Shown piece after piece: positions 49,360 through 62,700 of a DNA stretch of 64,000 nt. The stretch comes from Pyrrhoderma lamaoense. Lineage: Eukaryota; Basidiomycota; Agaricomycetes; Hymenochaetales; Hymenochaetaceae. A model generated the notes under the pieces. That model was not told where the DNA came from. It did not search any database and saw only the letters and a program-made list of their open reading frames with translations. The translations under genes were made by a program, and so were the position numbers. Each line of letters opens with the position of its first letter. The stretch's first letter is position 1. The stretch is taken from contig NBAZ01000032.1 of the NCBI GenBank assembly GCA_002794735.1, positions 83,849 through 147,848 of the forward strand, written 5' to 3'.

Positions 49360-52300
49360 ATGGACTCGAGTAGAGTGCCGAGTTCTATCATTGAACAGGA
49401 TGACGTCCCCGAACTTCCCACGGGTCCTGAGAGGATGGCTGCAACTAATGAAATGTCTTTCCATCGAGCTCAAAACTCCATATCATCCGATGAACGAAGC
49501 AAGTCACCACCGAGGCGTAGACCTTCAAATGCCTCTCATGTTGCAGTCGATTATTTCGATCCAGAAGGTGTCAGCGAATTAAAGAGAACTTTTACAAGAC
49601 AAAGTGCCACTAGGCACTCAGAGCATATTGTACCTCCTCCAACTAGGGGCAGTTTACATTCTGAACTTACTGCTGTATCTAACTCACAGTCAGAAAAGTT
49701 CGACTTTGAGCAACACCTTAAAGATATGATTCGAAGGTGATACATCATTTTTTCCCTCCCAAATTCCTTAAAACATAGAATCAGGTCCTGATTAATCTCT
49801 GTAGATCGGAAGAACAGGATATCAAGCATCGTCAGCTTGGTGTTGTTTTCCAAAATCTTCGGGTTCAAGGACTTGGATCAACTGCTAGCTATCAGCCTAC
49901 AATGGGCTCGCTGTTCAATCCTCTACTTATTCCTGAAAAGATTCGACAGATATTCCACCCTATTGTAAGAGATATTCTGACTGGCTTTGAAGGAGTCGTG
50001 AATCCTGGGGAAATGCTTCGTAAGTCTTCTTTGGATCTCTGCCACATGGAGGCTAAATACTTATGTGGTCTAGTTGTTCTTGGCCGACCCGGCTCTGGTT
50101 GCTCCACATTACTGAAGACGCTTGCCAACCAGCACGAAGAATATTACAATGTTTCCGGGATGCTCCATTTTTCATCGTTTACCCCAAAGCAAATCCGTAA
50201 ACACTATCGGGGAGATGTAGTTGTATGTATCTAGAGCTTAGCTACAGTCTGATAGTTTGTACTAATACGTGTTATCTAGTATTGCCCTGAAGACGACGTT
50301 CACTTCCCGACTCTCACTGTCGGTGAGACTTTACGGTTTGCAGCGAGCACACGCATTCCAAGTAGCAGAGTCCGGCTCCAAGGAAGTACGAGGAACGATT
50401 ATATCGAAGGAGCTACTAATACCTTGGCTACTATCTTTGGCTTGCGTCATGTCTTGAACACAAAGGTCGGAAACGCAGCCATTCGTGGAGTATCTGGTGG
50501 TGAACGAAAACGTGTTTCTATCGCTGAGGCCTTGGTCACTCGTGCAAAGATTGGCGCGTGGGATAAGTGAGTTGTTGCCATGTTATCTCAAGGAAGGACA
50601 TGCAGCTAATATTTTACCAGCTCTACTCGAGGTCTCGATGCCTCAACTGCCCTTGAATTCGTACGCGCACTGCGTATCGCTACGGATAATCTTGAGTTGA
50701 CTTCAATTGTTTCGATCTATCAGGCGTCGGAACTCCTTTATAAGGTAACTATTCCCCCTTCTTACCTACAACCTAAACCCCATTCTGATGAAAAATTGTA
50801 CAGCACTTCGATAAAGTATGTGTCATCTATGAAGGGAAAATGGCTTATTACGGCCCTGCGGAGAAAGCCCGTGAATACTTCTATGAGATGGGATGGGAGC
50901 CCGCCAATAGGCAGACAACAGCAGATTTCCTTGTGGCTGTTACTGATCCTAATGGTCGTACTGCTCGCAAGGGTTACGAGAACCGTGTTCCACGTACTGC
51001 TGATGAGTTTGTCAAATACTTCCAGTCCAGTGAAATCGCAGCTGAAAACCGGGCCAACATCTCTGCTTTCTTGGCCTCGAATCTGCTCTACGATGATGGA
51101 ACCACCCCAGATGCTCTCGCCGGTCTCCCTCCCGCACCCTCCATCCCTCGTAGTGAGAAGGAGGAGAAGCAGAAGCAATACATCATGAGTGCTCATGCAG
51201 AACGAGCTAAGCATTCCAATCCAAAGAGCCCTTATACGATCAGTATCGCTTCACAAATCCGTGAAGTGATGAAGCGTCGTGTAATGATCCTGAAGGGTGA
51301 TTGGTCTGCTCAAGCCATCACGTTGTTCTCCTACGTCTTCCAGGCTATTATCATGGGTACTATCTTCTTCAATTTGAAAGATTCGACATCGGCCTTCTTC
51401 TCTCGTGGTGGTGTTCTCTTCTTGTTCGTATATATACATTTCTTTCTCGTCTACGATTTCTTATCGTTCCTTTTCTAGTGCTATCCTGTTCGGTGCTCTT
51501 ACGTCTATGGCTGAAATTCCTGCTTTATACTCCCAACGACCAATCGTGAACCGGCATGCAAAAGCAGCAATGTATCATCCTTTTGTGGAGTCTATAGCCT
51601 TGACCATCGTCGACGTACCAATTAGCGCTTTCACACTCGTTATATTCTCTGTTATTTTATATTTCCTTGTCGGATTGCAACGCACTGCTGCGCAATACTT
51701 GTAAGACTCATGATGTCTCGACATATATGTGGTATTGACTTCCTGGTACCTTAGTACCTTCTTGCTTCTCGTGATAACAGTTTCTCTGACGATGAAAGCT
51801 TTCTTCCGATCCCTTGCTGCTGCTTTCAAGAGTGAAGCTAATGCCCAGTCACTAGCGGGTATCTTCACGCTGGCATTGGTGCTCTACACAGGATTCACTA
51901 TTCCTAAGCCAACCATGATCGGAGCTTTACGTTGGATAACTTATGTAAGATCACTCACTTACACAGTTAGTTTTCTGTTCTAACACTTTTTTTCTAGATT
52001 AATGTATGCTATATGATTCCCACTCACTAGCTCCTATAATGATAACTAACAAACTCCTATAGCCATTAAGTTACGGTTTCGAGGCCATCCTAGTGAATGA
52101 GTTTCATACTCTAGAAGCTAGTTGCGCTTCATTGGTACCATCTGGCGCTGGGTACGAAAATGTCACCATCAGTAACCAAGTTTGCGCTACTGTAGGCGCG
52201 GTCTCCGGTTCAAGTACTGTCGATGGGAACAGATTCGTCAATCTTTCATATGGATATAGTTACACCCATCTTTGGAGGGTTTGTCTATTTTTCTCTGTCT

Positions 52301-54703
52301 ATTGTCGTTCCCTTGATCTCACTACTTCGCACAGAATTTCGGAATTGTGGTTGGCTTCGGGATTTTCTTTGTCTTCCTCTTGAACTTATTCACGGAAATC
52401 AATACATCTTCTGAGGGCGAAACATCCGTCGTTCTTTACAAGCGAGGAGCTAAGGCCCCTGCTGTTGACGAAGCCAACGAAAAGGCGGATGAAGAGAAAG
52501 GAGGCCGAACTGGTCAACCAGCTTCAAATGGCTCATTCCACGACTCTGACGAGGCTATGAGAGAGGCAACAAATATGACAGACGTTTTCTCTTGGCAAAA
52601 CTTGAACTATGTTGTTCCAATAGGGAAAAACGAAACGCGGAAGCTTCTTGATGACGTTTCTGGGTTTGTTATGCCTGGTAAACTGACCGCGCTCATGGGT
52701 GAATCGGGAGCCGGAAAGGTGCATATATTTCAATGCCTACTAGTTTAGAATTGAACACTTATGTTTCTTATAGACAACTCTCCTGAATGTTCTTGCCGGT
52801 CGGACAGATGTCGGTGTTATTACTGGGGATCGCTTTGTCAACGGACACGAACTTCCTCACGATTTCCAGTCCCAAGCTGGTTACTGTCAGCAAATGGACA
52901 CTCATCTACCAGAGACTACCGTCCGCGAAGCGTTATTGTTCTCAGCCAAGTTGCGTCAGCCCGAATCGGTACCGCTTGCCGAGAAAGAAGCTTACGTTGA
53001 GACGTGCCTTAAGATGTGCGGGCTGGAAGATCATGCCGATGCTATCGTTGGTACTCTTGGGGTCGAACACAAGAAGAGAACGACTATTGGTGTCGAACTA
53101 GCCGCGAAGCCCAAATTGTTGTTATTCTTGGATGAGCCGACTAGTGGTCTTGATTCGCAGTCTGCCTGGGCTATTACCTCATTCCTTCGTGATCTTGCGG
53201 ACCATGGTCAAGCCATTTTATGTACGATCCATCAACCCTCTAGTGAATTGTTCCAAGTATTTGATCGGCTACTACTCCTTCGTAAGGGCGGTCAGACAGT
53301 ATACTTTGGTGATCTTGGCAAGAACTGCGAAACGCTTATCTCTTACTTTGAATCAAATGGAGCGCGTAAATGCGAACCGGACGAAAACCCTGCTGAGTGG
53401 ATGCTCGATGTCATTGGTGCTGGAGCTACCGCAACATCTACAATTGACTGGCGCAGTGTTTGGGTGAAGTCTGAAGAGGCTGAAAAGGCGAAAGCAAGGC
53501 TTGACGAAATCCACGCCGAGGGAAGGCAAAAACCACCAGTTCAGGCATCAAGAAAATCTGAGTTCGCAACGTCATGGTTCTATCAATTGATTGTCCTAAC
53601 CAACCGTGCATTCGTTTCTTACTGGAGAAACCCTACTTATATCATGGCAAAGCTCATTCTCAATGTTGGGGCGGGTCTTTTCATCGGATTTACTTTCTTC
53701 AAATCCCCAAGTACAATGCAAGGAACTCAGAACAGGCTCTTCGTATGCTACTTCACTTTATGTTAATAGTTTTTAGTTTCTAACCTTTCCATTATCAGGC
53801 GGTCTTCATGGGCACAATTTTATCGGCAGCTCTTGCGAACCAGCTTCAAGTCGTATTCATCAACTTCCGGAATATCTATGAAGTGCGAGAACGCCCAAGT
53901 AGGATGTATAGCTGGACAAGTTTGGTGACCTCCCAGCTGCTTGTCGAAATCCCTTGGAATATCTTTGGTTCTTCGTTGTACTTCTTGTGCTGGTATTGGA
54001 CGGTTGGATTCGAGACTTCGCGCGCAGGGTATACTTATCTAATGATCGGTATACTGTTCCCTCTGTACTACACCACAATCGCCGAAGCAGTTGCAGCGAT
54101 GGCTCCAAATGCAGTTCTATCGTCTGTGCTGTTCAGCACGTTGTTCTCCTTCGTCATCTCTTTGTAAGTCTCATGAAGATTATCTCTAGCAGTCCATTTT
54201 ACTTACGTTTTGCCCTTCAGCAATGGTGTAATGCAACCATATCGTCTTCTCGGGTGGTGGAAGTGGATGTACCGTGTTTCCCCTTTCACTTACCTCATTG
54301 AAGGGTTAGTAGGACAAGCTATCGGAAAAATGGATATCAACTGTTCCTCTACGGAATTTGTGACGGTGGAACCACTTAGTGGACAGACTTGTGCCCAATA
54401 CTTGGATCCGTACATCTCAGTAGCTGGAGGTTACCTCGAGAACCCGGACGCATCGTCGGCTTGTCAATATTGCTCGTCGAGGACAACGGATCAGTTCCTT
54501 GAGTTGTCGTTCAACGTCTTCTATTCGCATCACTGGCGTAACCTTGGCTTGTTCTGCGTTTACATTGTCTTCAATGTACGTATCAAATTCTTCCTTATCT
54601 TTCTAAATATCAAGCGCTGATAAATCTAAATTATCATTTAATTCTTTAGACCGTCATGATCTACGTTCTTACGTACTTGTTCAGGATCCGTTCACGTCGC
54701 TAG
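49360..54703 (+). CDS. PDR-type (ABC-G) multidrug transporter, Snq2-like
   Basis: Full-size pleiotropic drug resistance transporter of about 1,500 residues, plasma membrane, layout NBD1-TMD1-NBD2-TMD2. NBD1 has the fungal-type degenerate Walker A GRPGSGCST (Cys for Lys), signature VSGGERKRVSIAEA and Walker B region AWDNSTRGLDAST. It is followed by IYEGKMAYYGPAEKAREYF and RQTTADFLVAVTDP. NBD2 has canonical Walker A GESGAGKTT, a degenerate signature KKRTTIGVELAAKP, Walker B LLLFLDEPTSGLDSQ and switch His in CTIHQPSSE. TMD segments include YTGFTIPKPTMIGALRWI and GVMQPYRLLGWWKWMYRVSP. About 14 short introns, all joining in frame; it ends IRSRR at 54703. Wording around the first NBD fits the Snq2 rather than the Pdr5 branch. 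Intact. Confidence 0.95.
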
Positions 54704-55119
54704 ACCTTTTCTCTCACGTTGAGATCCTTAGAACCGACCACTATACACTCCTTTCTCTAACTTACATACCAAACATTACATAATATATCAGCGAACTTAG
54801 GACGTTTACAATAATAGTTGTTTTACTTATGTGTTTGTTTACATTGAGTTTTTCCGTTTGTGTGTGTTATATATACTGTACTCTGTGCCTGTTATGTCCT
54901 CTCCTCGTTTTCATTACCCTCTCCCCCAGTGTACTAAGTACAAGTTCAAGCGAACTATAAAGTGTAGATCTAACTAGATAGAGACTAAATAAAATGACAG
55001 AACTGATCTAACAATTTTCACTGTTTGTCTATGTATATAATAAGGGTGCCACGCTAATAAGGAGAAGCGAATTACAATATAGGGATAGATGTGGTAATTA
55101 TAACTAGGTACCGGGAACG
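54704..55119. other. Convergent intergenic region
   Basis: Shared 3' region of the ABC transporter and the queuosine-salvage gene, T-rich after 54780. Nothing else seen. Confidence 0.5.
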
Positions 55120-57151
55120 TTAATACCAGATACTCCGAGTTCGGTGTGCCGGAAGAATCTCTCTTGTTGATATCCCAGTTACCACCTCCTCTCCTCTTTC
55201 AATCTTCTTCGCAAGGTCCCACAGATAAAAATCAATTAGCACGCTGCTAACGGAATCGCACTCTGTTTCGTCATGTGACGATTCTCGTAGTATAACGTCT
55301 TTAACAGCTTCAACACCTAAGATGCTCGCAGCTCTGATGCTAATTTCTTCTCTGCAACCTGGTTTTAAGTAGGTTCCATTCCTGAGTGTATCGACCAAGG
55401 AGGGTGGGTAAGACAGGATTCCCAGATGATGAAGGATTTGTGGAACACGGTAGTCCGCGAACATTGTCAGATCAGAAACGCCATTAGGCAAGAACGGGTG
55501 TTGTTCGTGAGTAGCATTACAAGGTGTAGACGATGGACAAGACGATAAGGGATAAAAGGCCGCCCAAGTCTCCGCTACAAGAATCTGTGCTCGTTTCCAA
55601 AAATAAACTTAATTTTTAGAATTATAAAAATCAACAAGAAAAAAAAAAGTTATTTATAGTTCCGGAAACGAAAAGGATCAAGAAACAGATCGGGAGAGTA
55701 AGTAACCACGACGCTAAAACAACAAAAGGAATAAAATAACACTCAACCAATCTGATCTTCATACACTGTTTCATCTCGGAAAGACGGGAAGGTATCCGTC
55801 ACCATTTTGACTAGCTGTAGCGCCGATCCACCCCCTGGGCTAGTTCTGTGCCGTTTGTGGAACTCCGTTAGAAACCCTTGAAAGCTACCTCCAAAGTTCT
55901 ACATTATTATATTTATTATTCAGTAGGAGTTTATAAGAAAAGAAGCGGGTACATAAATGCAAATTTGGAGGAAGAGTGGTGTGGGGAAGAGAGAGGGGAT
56001 AAAAGGAGGAACCACAGTTACCTCACATAAGATGGAACCGACTTCTCTAAGGACGCGGATTCTTTCTTTTATTAATGGTACATGTTCGGTGCAATGCGGA
56101 GCAGGTGTAAAGACAGATTCAATTGCGCTATCTGGGCAACGTTCGGGACATGAGTAAAAGGAAGGATCCGTGATTGGAATATCGTCTTCCAAGGCTAGTC
56201 TCATGATAGTTCCGCAAAAAACAAAACAAGAAGTTTGTGGATAAAAGAAATAAACAGTGTTTCGTAATCCCAGTCAGAATTGTATGCATATAGTCACCGG
56301 TCAGTTATCCGTCTAAGAATAGTGATACTTGATTTTTTTGTGCAAGAGATGCTCATAACCTTACCTCGATTGATAGCTGCCACGAGGCTCCAATAACCGG
56401 TCCACAGCTTTCTCTCTTTTCTCTCTCCTTTGGCTTCTTCCCAACTTTTCCACCATTCAACGGCATACCTTCCCTCTTTGGCATCCCCAGGACATAATCC
56501 TTCTTTATCGGACCAGAATGAAAAATTTAATGATGAAATAAGAAAGATCCAATCTAACGTTGCACGTGTCTGTGGGTCATGGGGATCAAAAGGTGATGGT
56601 GGCAGGACGTGGAGAGGGTGTGTACGCCAAGTAGTGGGTGTATATGTCTCTTCACGAAGTTTACGGGAGATCTAATTGATCATCATGAGTTGTAATTGTA
56701 AATACGAAATGAAATGAAAAAAAGGTAAAGGACACAAAACAGAAGTCTACATACATAGTTCGCGGCAGCCTGAACACCGATATTGTCTACCTTAACGAGA
56801 TTTGTTTTCTGTACGAGTAGATGAACCATTTTTATGATCCGGATCATATTAGATTGTCGATTATGAAATTCATATTTATTAGGATGTAACTACCGAGAGT
56901 TCTTAATTTGAGCGTACCTCATATTGAATCCTCGTACTTTCTATAACAGGGTTCACTTCTTCAAGGCTGACACTAATATTCCTACTTGTTTTACCTGAAG
57001 TTGGAATTAAACGAGGACAGCCACACGCTTTAGCATTGTCGTATCTGACAGACTTGTGATTTTGTAACGTGTCTTCCAATTCCGCATCCGACTCAATGCC
57101 GATAACTCTATCAGGTCTATTAAGGACTGGTGAGGGAGGATTAGCTAACAT
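55120..57151 (-). CDS. QNG1: Queuosine salvage protein (Qng1/DUF2419 family)
   Basis: N-glycosylase that releases queuine base from queuosine (5'-phosphate) for re-use by the eukaryotic tRNA-guanine transglycosylase. Family landmarks in order: VNPVIESTRIQYE, NLVKVDNIGVQAAANY, ATLDWIFLISSLNFSFWSD, AVEWWKSWEEA, GYWSLVAAINR, EDDIPITDPSFY, LIKERIRVLREVGSILCE, NFGGSFQGFL, GGSALQLVKMV, FPSFRDE, LTMFADYRVPQILHHLGIL, EEISIRAASILGVEAVK, VLIDFYLWDLAKKIE and the terminal HRTRSIWY. The start at 57151 adds about 55 residues before the conserved core. About six introns, consistent phases. The protein, about 440 residues, is longer than the human one (341). Confidence 0.9.
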
Positions 57152-57619
57152 GTTCCCTAAATGTATCTAGAGTAGTGTATCTTTATCTCTATTTGTGATG
57201 TATGGAGTGTTATTGCCTGGTGAGGTGTTTTTGGAATGACAAAAATCAGATGGATTCTATAGTTTGTCGAGTGCTTGAGGTCTAGAAAGTTGGGTTAGTG
57301 GAAAATATGACACAAGCTTGTCGACTCCAGGTCAATGTGGGGCTGAAAACGGGATAAATGGAAGAATAAGTGTCTTCTGTTTGAACATGTTTCAAACGTT
57401 TTTCTTTCTCATTTTCGTATCACGTGATACTATCAAAATAGGAAATAGCCAATCGGGGGAATCAGAAGAAATAAACTTTTAGAAATTAGAGTTTCCTGAA
57501 TCTGAACGATTACATTGGTGACTCGAATAAAAGTCGGCGATAAAGTCGATACAGTACATCATTTGATTAAAAGTACACTACTATAACAGATAAATTCACG
57601 AGATCTTAGTTTAAAGCAA
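57152..57619. other. Intergenic region
   Basis: Promoter side of the queuosine-salvage gene and 3' side of the small gene at 57620. It contains one CACGTG near 57421 and no open frame of note. Confidence 0.45.
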
Positions 57620-58229
57620 TTAGGAGTGTTTTTGCTCAAAGTACTCCTTTGCGGACATATCACCATTAAGGATCTTCTGGCCGGTCTCTTTAGTCTCGGG
57701 CTGTGAAGAAGATAGAAACCAACAGAAGGTTTGAACTATGGATAGAAGGTGATGAAGAAGGTGACATACGTTTTTGAGTACTGAGCCGCGGATAGACTAA
57801 GATAAATATCGGATAGGTATCATGTTTTAATTCAATTTAATATATTTCATAAGAGCTTCATGGCATACCTTAGCATAGCCTAAACCGAATATGAGTACTC
57901 CATATAGCAAACAACAAGCTTCGTTTACATGGCGAGAAGAACGGAATACGTACCGACTACTTGGTCTTTAAACGGCACCTTCCTTGCGCTTCCCTGCTCT
58001 TCATGAACAACTGATCCAGACCCGGGTTCAGGGGCGCCTTGAAAATGCCAGGATAAGACGAGTAAAGCCGTTCATCACGCGATAAATGAAAGGATTATAT
58101 CACTAGTCTTAGAAATAGCACGAGACGATAAAGAAAGGGAAGACGTAAATTACCTTGTTGTGCGGGAGTAACCACGGACTGATGGGGTAGAGAAGTGCTG
58201 TTTTCTGCTTCGTACAACTCCGAGGGCAT
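57620..58229 (-). CDS. Small conserved-looking fungal protein of unknown function (about 91 aa)
   Basis: Built from five short exons: MPSELYEAENSTSLPHQSVV...AQQ, then APEPGSGSVVHEEQGSARK and VPFKDQVVG, then an 11-nt micro-exon (about 57893-57904, GGTTTAG|GCTATGCTAAG|GTATGC) giving YAK, then SIRGSVLKN, then PETKETGQKILNGDMSAKEY and FEQKHS. Every join is in phase. It is a soluble, charged small protein with no signal peptide or membrane segment. The pattern FKDQVVGYAK...RGSVLKNPETKETGQKILNG loosely recalls stress-related CsbD-like helices; this is only a resemblance. I do not assign a function. Confidence 0.65.
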
Positions 58230-59797
58230 CTGACTCAGAAACACTGAATAGAAGTTCTTCAAGAAGCACAGATTATGATAAAATCGGACGGACCATGACG
58301 CCTGGGCCAGATTGAGAGGGCACAACATTGTCTGAGGTTGGCGGGGCTGTTCCAAGAGCTGTCTGCATGGCTTGTATCTGGTCGATGTAGATGAGAGAGC
58401 AGACGTGAAGTATGTAGTTCAGACTTGGTGGAGTCAACGGTGACATCACCATACCGGATTAGGGCCTCCACGGCAAGAGCCGAGCACATCAAGCCACAGG
58501 AGCAGCACGCTCTCAGCTTCTCGTGGTGTGGTGTGTGCCACGCACCTGTTTATATGTTCAATTATGTTGTGCATCACTGCATGTTACATGTACTTTGGTC
58601 ATGGACATGGACATGTATGGTTACTAAATCAACCGATAGAGAGAAGTCGTATCACCATATCAATAATAGAGTACTGTGGGTGCTCTTCTAGTAGTTCGAA
58701 GTATATATACATGTTCTAGTCTCGTACCATCAGATTTCGTGAACTGAATAGTCCAATAAAGCTCATGGCGCGGATGCAAATCGGATGTGCATTCACGTCT
58801 CCATGTAGCTCAGAACTGAATGGGATAAGGCGATAGCTTGAGAATGATAGTCATCGTCTCTTTATAGCCGTATTCTATTGCTGTGAGAGGCATCAGCTAG
58901 ATCTGGGCGATCGGAAGAAGGAATTGAGCGAAAAGTTCCAACGAAGGCTTTGACTCAGCATCGTTTACGCAAAAAACGGGGACTTGATAGAGTTTATGAT
59001 CACAACGACGACACACTTTGGCTAGATATTGTTTTTTTTCTTTCTTTTTTCGCTAACAATCAACACAATCACTAACAATCACGTCTTATTCATGCATGCA
59101 CTCTGTCCTCCCTGAGATGGAAGCCCTAGTTAGGAAAAAAAGAGATGTTCTGCCCTTCTGCCCTTCTGCCCTTCCGCCCTTTTTTTGTGCCCAACAGATC
59201 CGGTCTTGTCGCACAATAATAATGGAATGTTCAAGAGCGAGAAAAGAAAGAACAAAAAAGGGAATTGGACGAGATAGTTGCCAAGAGACTGTAAGAGTGT
59301 TGTTGCACAAATGGGCGGAGGAGCGTGAGCCGCGGTTGGGGCTATCGCCTTCGACCGGATAGAACGCGAGCAATCCCACACTTATCTCGCTACTAGTCGG
59401 CCAATACATGTACACACCGCACACCCGCACGCTGTCGATGTTGTGGTGTTCTGATGACGATCGGCCGGGTGGAAGTATTAGTCAAATGATGATTTGTATT
59501 TATGATAGAGAGAAAGAAAATGGAAATAAAAGAAAATGCAGGTGCAAATGTAAAATGGGAGCTAAATCTGCCGAGCTGGACCTTGACTGATTGAGTGGTG
59601 GCAGGTCAACCGACCGAAGCTCAGATCCTCCATCCTTTAGCCTCCCTATTCCCCCCCTAACACTTCTCTTTCCACCCTTCCCTCTTTCTTTCCACCCCCT
59701 CGACTTGCATCGATACCATCTCCCATCACCCTCACCCTTCCATTGTCGCTCGTTGCCTTTCTCTTTCTTCTCCTCATCCACATCCCGCTTGACGTCC
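58230..59797. other. Divergent intergenic region
   Basis: Lies between the small gene and the FYR-domain gene. Minus-strand frames at 58095-58492 mostly overlap exon 1 and the leader of the small gene. Frames around 59090-59600 on both strands have no recognisable domain. The last 150 nt before the start at 59798 are C/T-rich. Confidence 0.5.
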
Positions 59798-62700
59798 ATG
59801 AGTCGTAGGCTGTCATCCAGGGTGGCTGCCTCAAATCTCGTCGACCAGCCTCCGATGGGCCCTCCGCCAGACCGAGACCGGGACTACAGAGATCCAGGTC
59901 TCTCTTCCCATTCCCATTCTCATGCGCAGCCAATCAGCTTCAAGCATTCAGGGCCGCCCAGTCATCCTCTTCCCGGACCTGCTCCAACAGCACATCATCA
60001 TCTTGGACCTCAACCAACTCAATCTATGCCTATCTCCCTCCAAAATGGCGGCAGTTCTGTTCCAGGGCCTGGTTCCGCTCCCAACACAACCCATGAACAC
60101 CGTGAGCCGCTCACTCAGGCTGAGGTGCAAGAAAAGTATAGCCGGTTAAAGAAACGCTACTTTGAAAACGAGAAGGTGAGCGATTCAACACCTTTGATTG
60201 CCTTTTTTGCCTTTTTCCTATTGTATTGATGTGCTTCCTGATGGCCGTTCGGTTTAAAATAATGTCAATTGTTTCAACTTTCTCAACCGGAAAAAAATCT
60301 ATGCACACAATGCCGCTTTGCTCAGAAACATAACGAACTATTGAAGGATTTTAATGAGGCTGGTAAACGGAACAGTGCTCTCCGAACTGAACGAAAGTGA
60401 GTTTTGCTTTTCTTCTTGTCCTTTGTGTGTTTCACGACAAACTTATGAACGTCTGTTCTATTTTTAGTGTTCTACTTGACCGAATTATTGAACTCGAGGA
60501 ATTCCTTCATTTCTACCAAGACCACATGAAAAAATACGAACCTGACTTAACCCCTCCAAACCCTCTTCATGACATATCTAGTGCCTTTCCTACATCTCTT
60601 ATATCAAAGAAACGTCGTGCAGCATTTCAGAAAAATCTGAAACAAGCGATGCATGAGTACGATCTTGAGATGGAGGACCCTTTGCACCCTGCTTCGGTTG
60701 AACCAAGACTCACGAGCAGACATGTTGGCCCAAATGCAACGACGAACTCAGGACAAAAGTACTTAAATGGAGAAGGTTATTATGCGGAAATTCACGAGCA
60801 AAATTCTAACATACCTATAACGAGGAGTTCCTCCCGTTTTAAAACCACTATCACTCCTAACCCTCCTACTCTCAATGTTGAAAACATCGATAACTCCGCG
60901 GATCTTGGCATGCACATCTCGGAGTCTACGAACATTGTGGATGCTGCTTTCGAAAGAGGCCCGCCGCGAAACGTCGAGTTGGAGATGAGAGGTTTGTTGG
61001 TGATGATGGGCCAGGCGGGAGGAATTCTGGGGAGAGAGAACCTAAGCGCCCAAGGAGACCCGTCACTGGTGCACCTACAACTCGACATTCTTCTGGTACA
61101 TCTACCGTGAATGGTTCTGGGACTCCTGGAGGACGAAATGGAAACATTCCTGGTAAATAGTCCCTTCCTCTTTTATCCCGCCGCTCCATTATTTTTACTT
61201 AAACCCCCTTCTTTTCTACTCGGGGTTGCTGTTGGCTTTCAATTCTTATGCTCTTATATTATTCTTTCCCTTCGCATTTTAACCCGTGTTTTTGAATTTT
61301 TACTTATTTTTCTCTCTTTGTGCCGTACGTGTACTCACTGTGACTACTCCCATCATAACTGGAAAAATTATCTATCGAATCAATTACACTCGAATTCGAT
61401 TATTAACTTATACGCTTTGAAATCAATATGATCAATTCTCGCGCATACAACGCATCGCATACATCAATCACACTCATCTCCGTCTTTCTAAATAAATGCC
61501 CGTCATGACCTGAATTTGTCTGGGGCGAAATTATCATAATAATGACGCGACGGCGCTGATTACTTTTTAATCAGATGAATATCAAGCTCAGCAGGAGCCA
61601 CATGAATACAGATACCGAGATCAACGGGAATCTGAGGAATATGCACAGGAATGGCCAAATGAGTCTTTGCATATTCAACAGCAGACTATGCCAACTGCGA
61701 GCAAACATCGCTCGGCAAATTTTAGACCAGAGCCTCGTGAGGATCCAGATAATTCCCATAGTAATCATCAAGTCCCTTCTGTACACTCGTCACCACAGAC
61801 CTCACATAGGCCTTATCCGCACGCATCGCAAACACACGGACATTCTCATTCTCAAACTCCTTTGTCGCATACTTATGGACGTTCGGGTGCATTACGTCAT
61901 TCCCAGTCACAGTCTCCTTTATCTCCTCCAGGGCCTTCCCAAGAATACAACTCGCAGCGAGGTTCGTCGAGTATGGTTGTCGTAAGACGGGATGAGAGGG
62001 TAGCGATTGATCGAGACCATGCACCTTCGGACGAGATGAGTTCACCAACCGTATCAGTGTCCTCTCATAATACAATGCTTCCTCCTGGTCCAACATCTGC
62101 TGGAAGCAGTTCAGGATCAACCACTGCATACTACGAATCCCCTCGTCACTCGAGAATTGGCGATGTTTCCACACCGGTCTCTTCATCCAGCTCGAGAACC
62201 ATCGCTCCTCGTTCTTCTCATTATCAACACCATGAAGTACCCAATAGTTCAAATTCTGTGCCCAATCTTTCACCAAAGACAGAACCAAAAACAGATAACT
62301 CAATAGTTTCCTCTCGAGGTGTACCTCTTCTGAGTGAATTGCAAAGGATGACAAAACCAAAGCGGTTGAAAGCCCACACAGTAACTTCGAAAAATTATAG
62401 TATTCCTACGGTACCAAGAAATAATACTGGTCGTCCGATATTACCGTTAAATGTTGGATTATGACCGTCTTTAAACTTGGTGAAGTGTGTATGCGTGAGC
62501 ATTATCATACGGAGAGGTATATTTTCCAATTGGGTATGAAGTTACGAGGTACGGTTTCACACTTCCTATTGTCTCTGACTTTCCCTATTTGGCTGAGTAC
62601 TGATTTTTCTTCATACTAGGCGATATCTTTCTACAATGGATCCAAATCTTGAAGTGCGTGTACCCACTGTACGATTCTTGATGGTGGGACAGTCCCAAGT

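Noticed and set aside
60991..61047. Frame slip in the FYR-domain gene near GGTTTGTTGG
   Set aside because: Not counted among the firm slips because a 47-nt GT-AG intron in matching phase can explain it.
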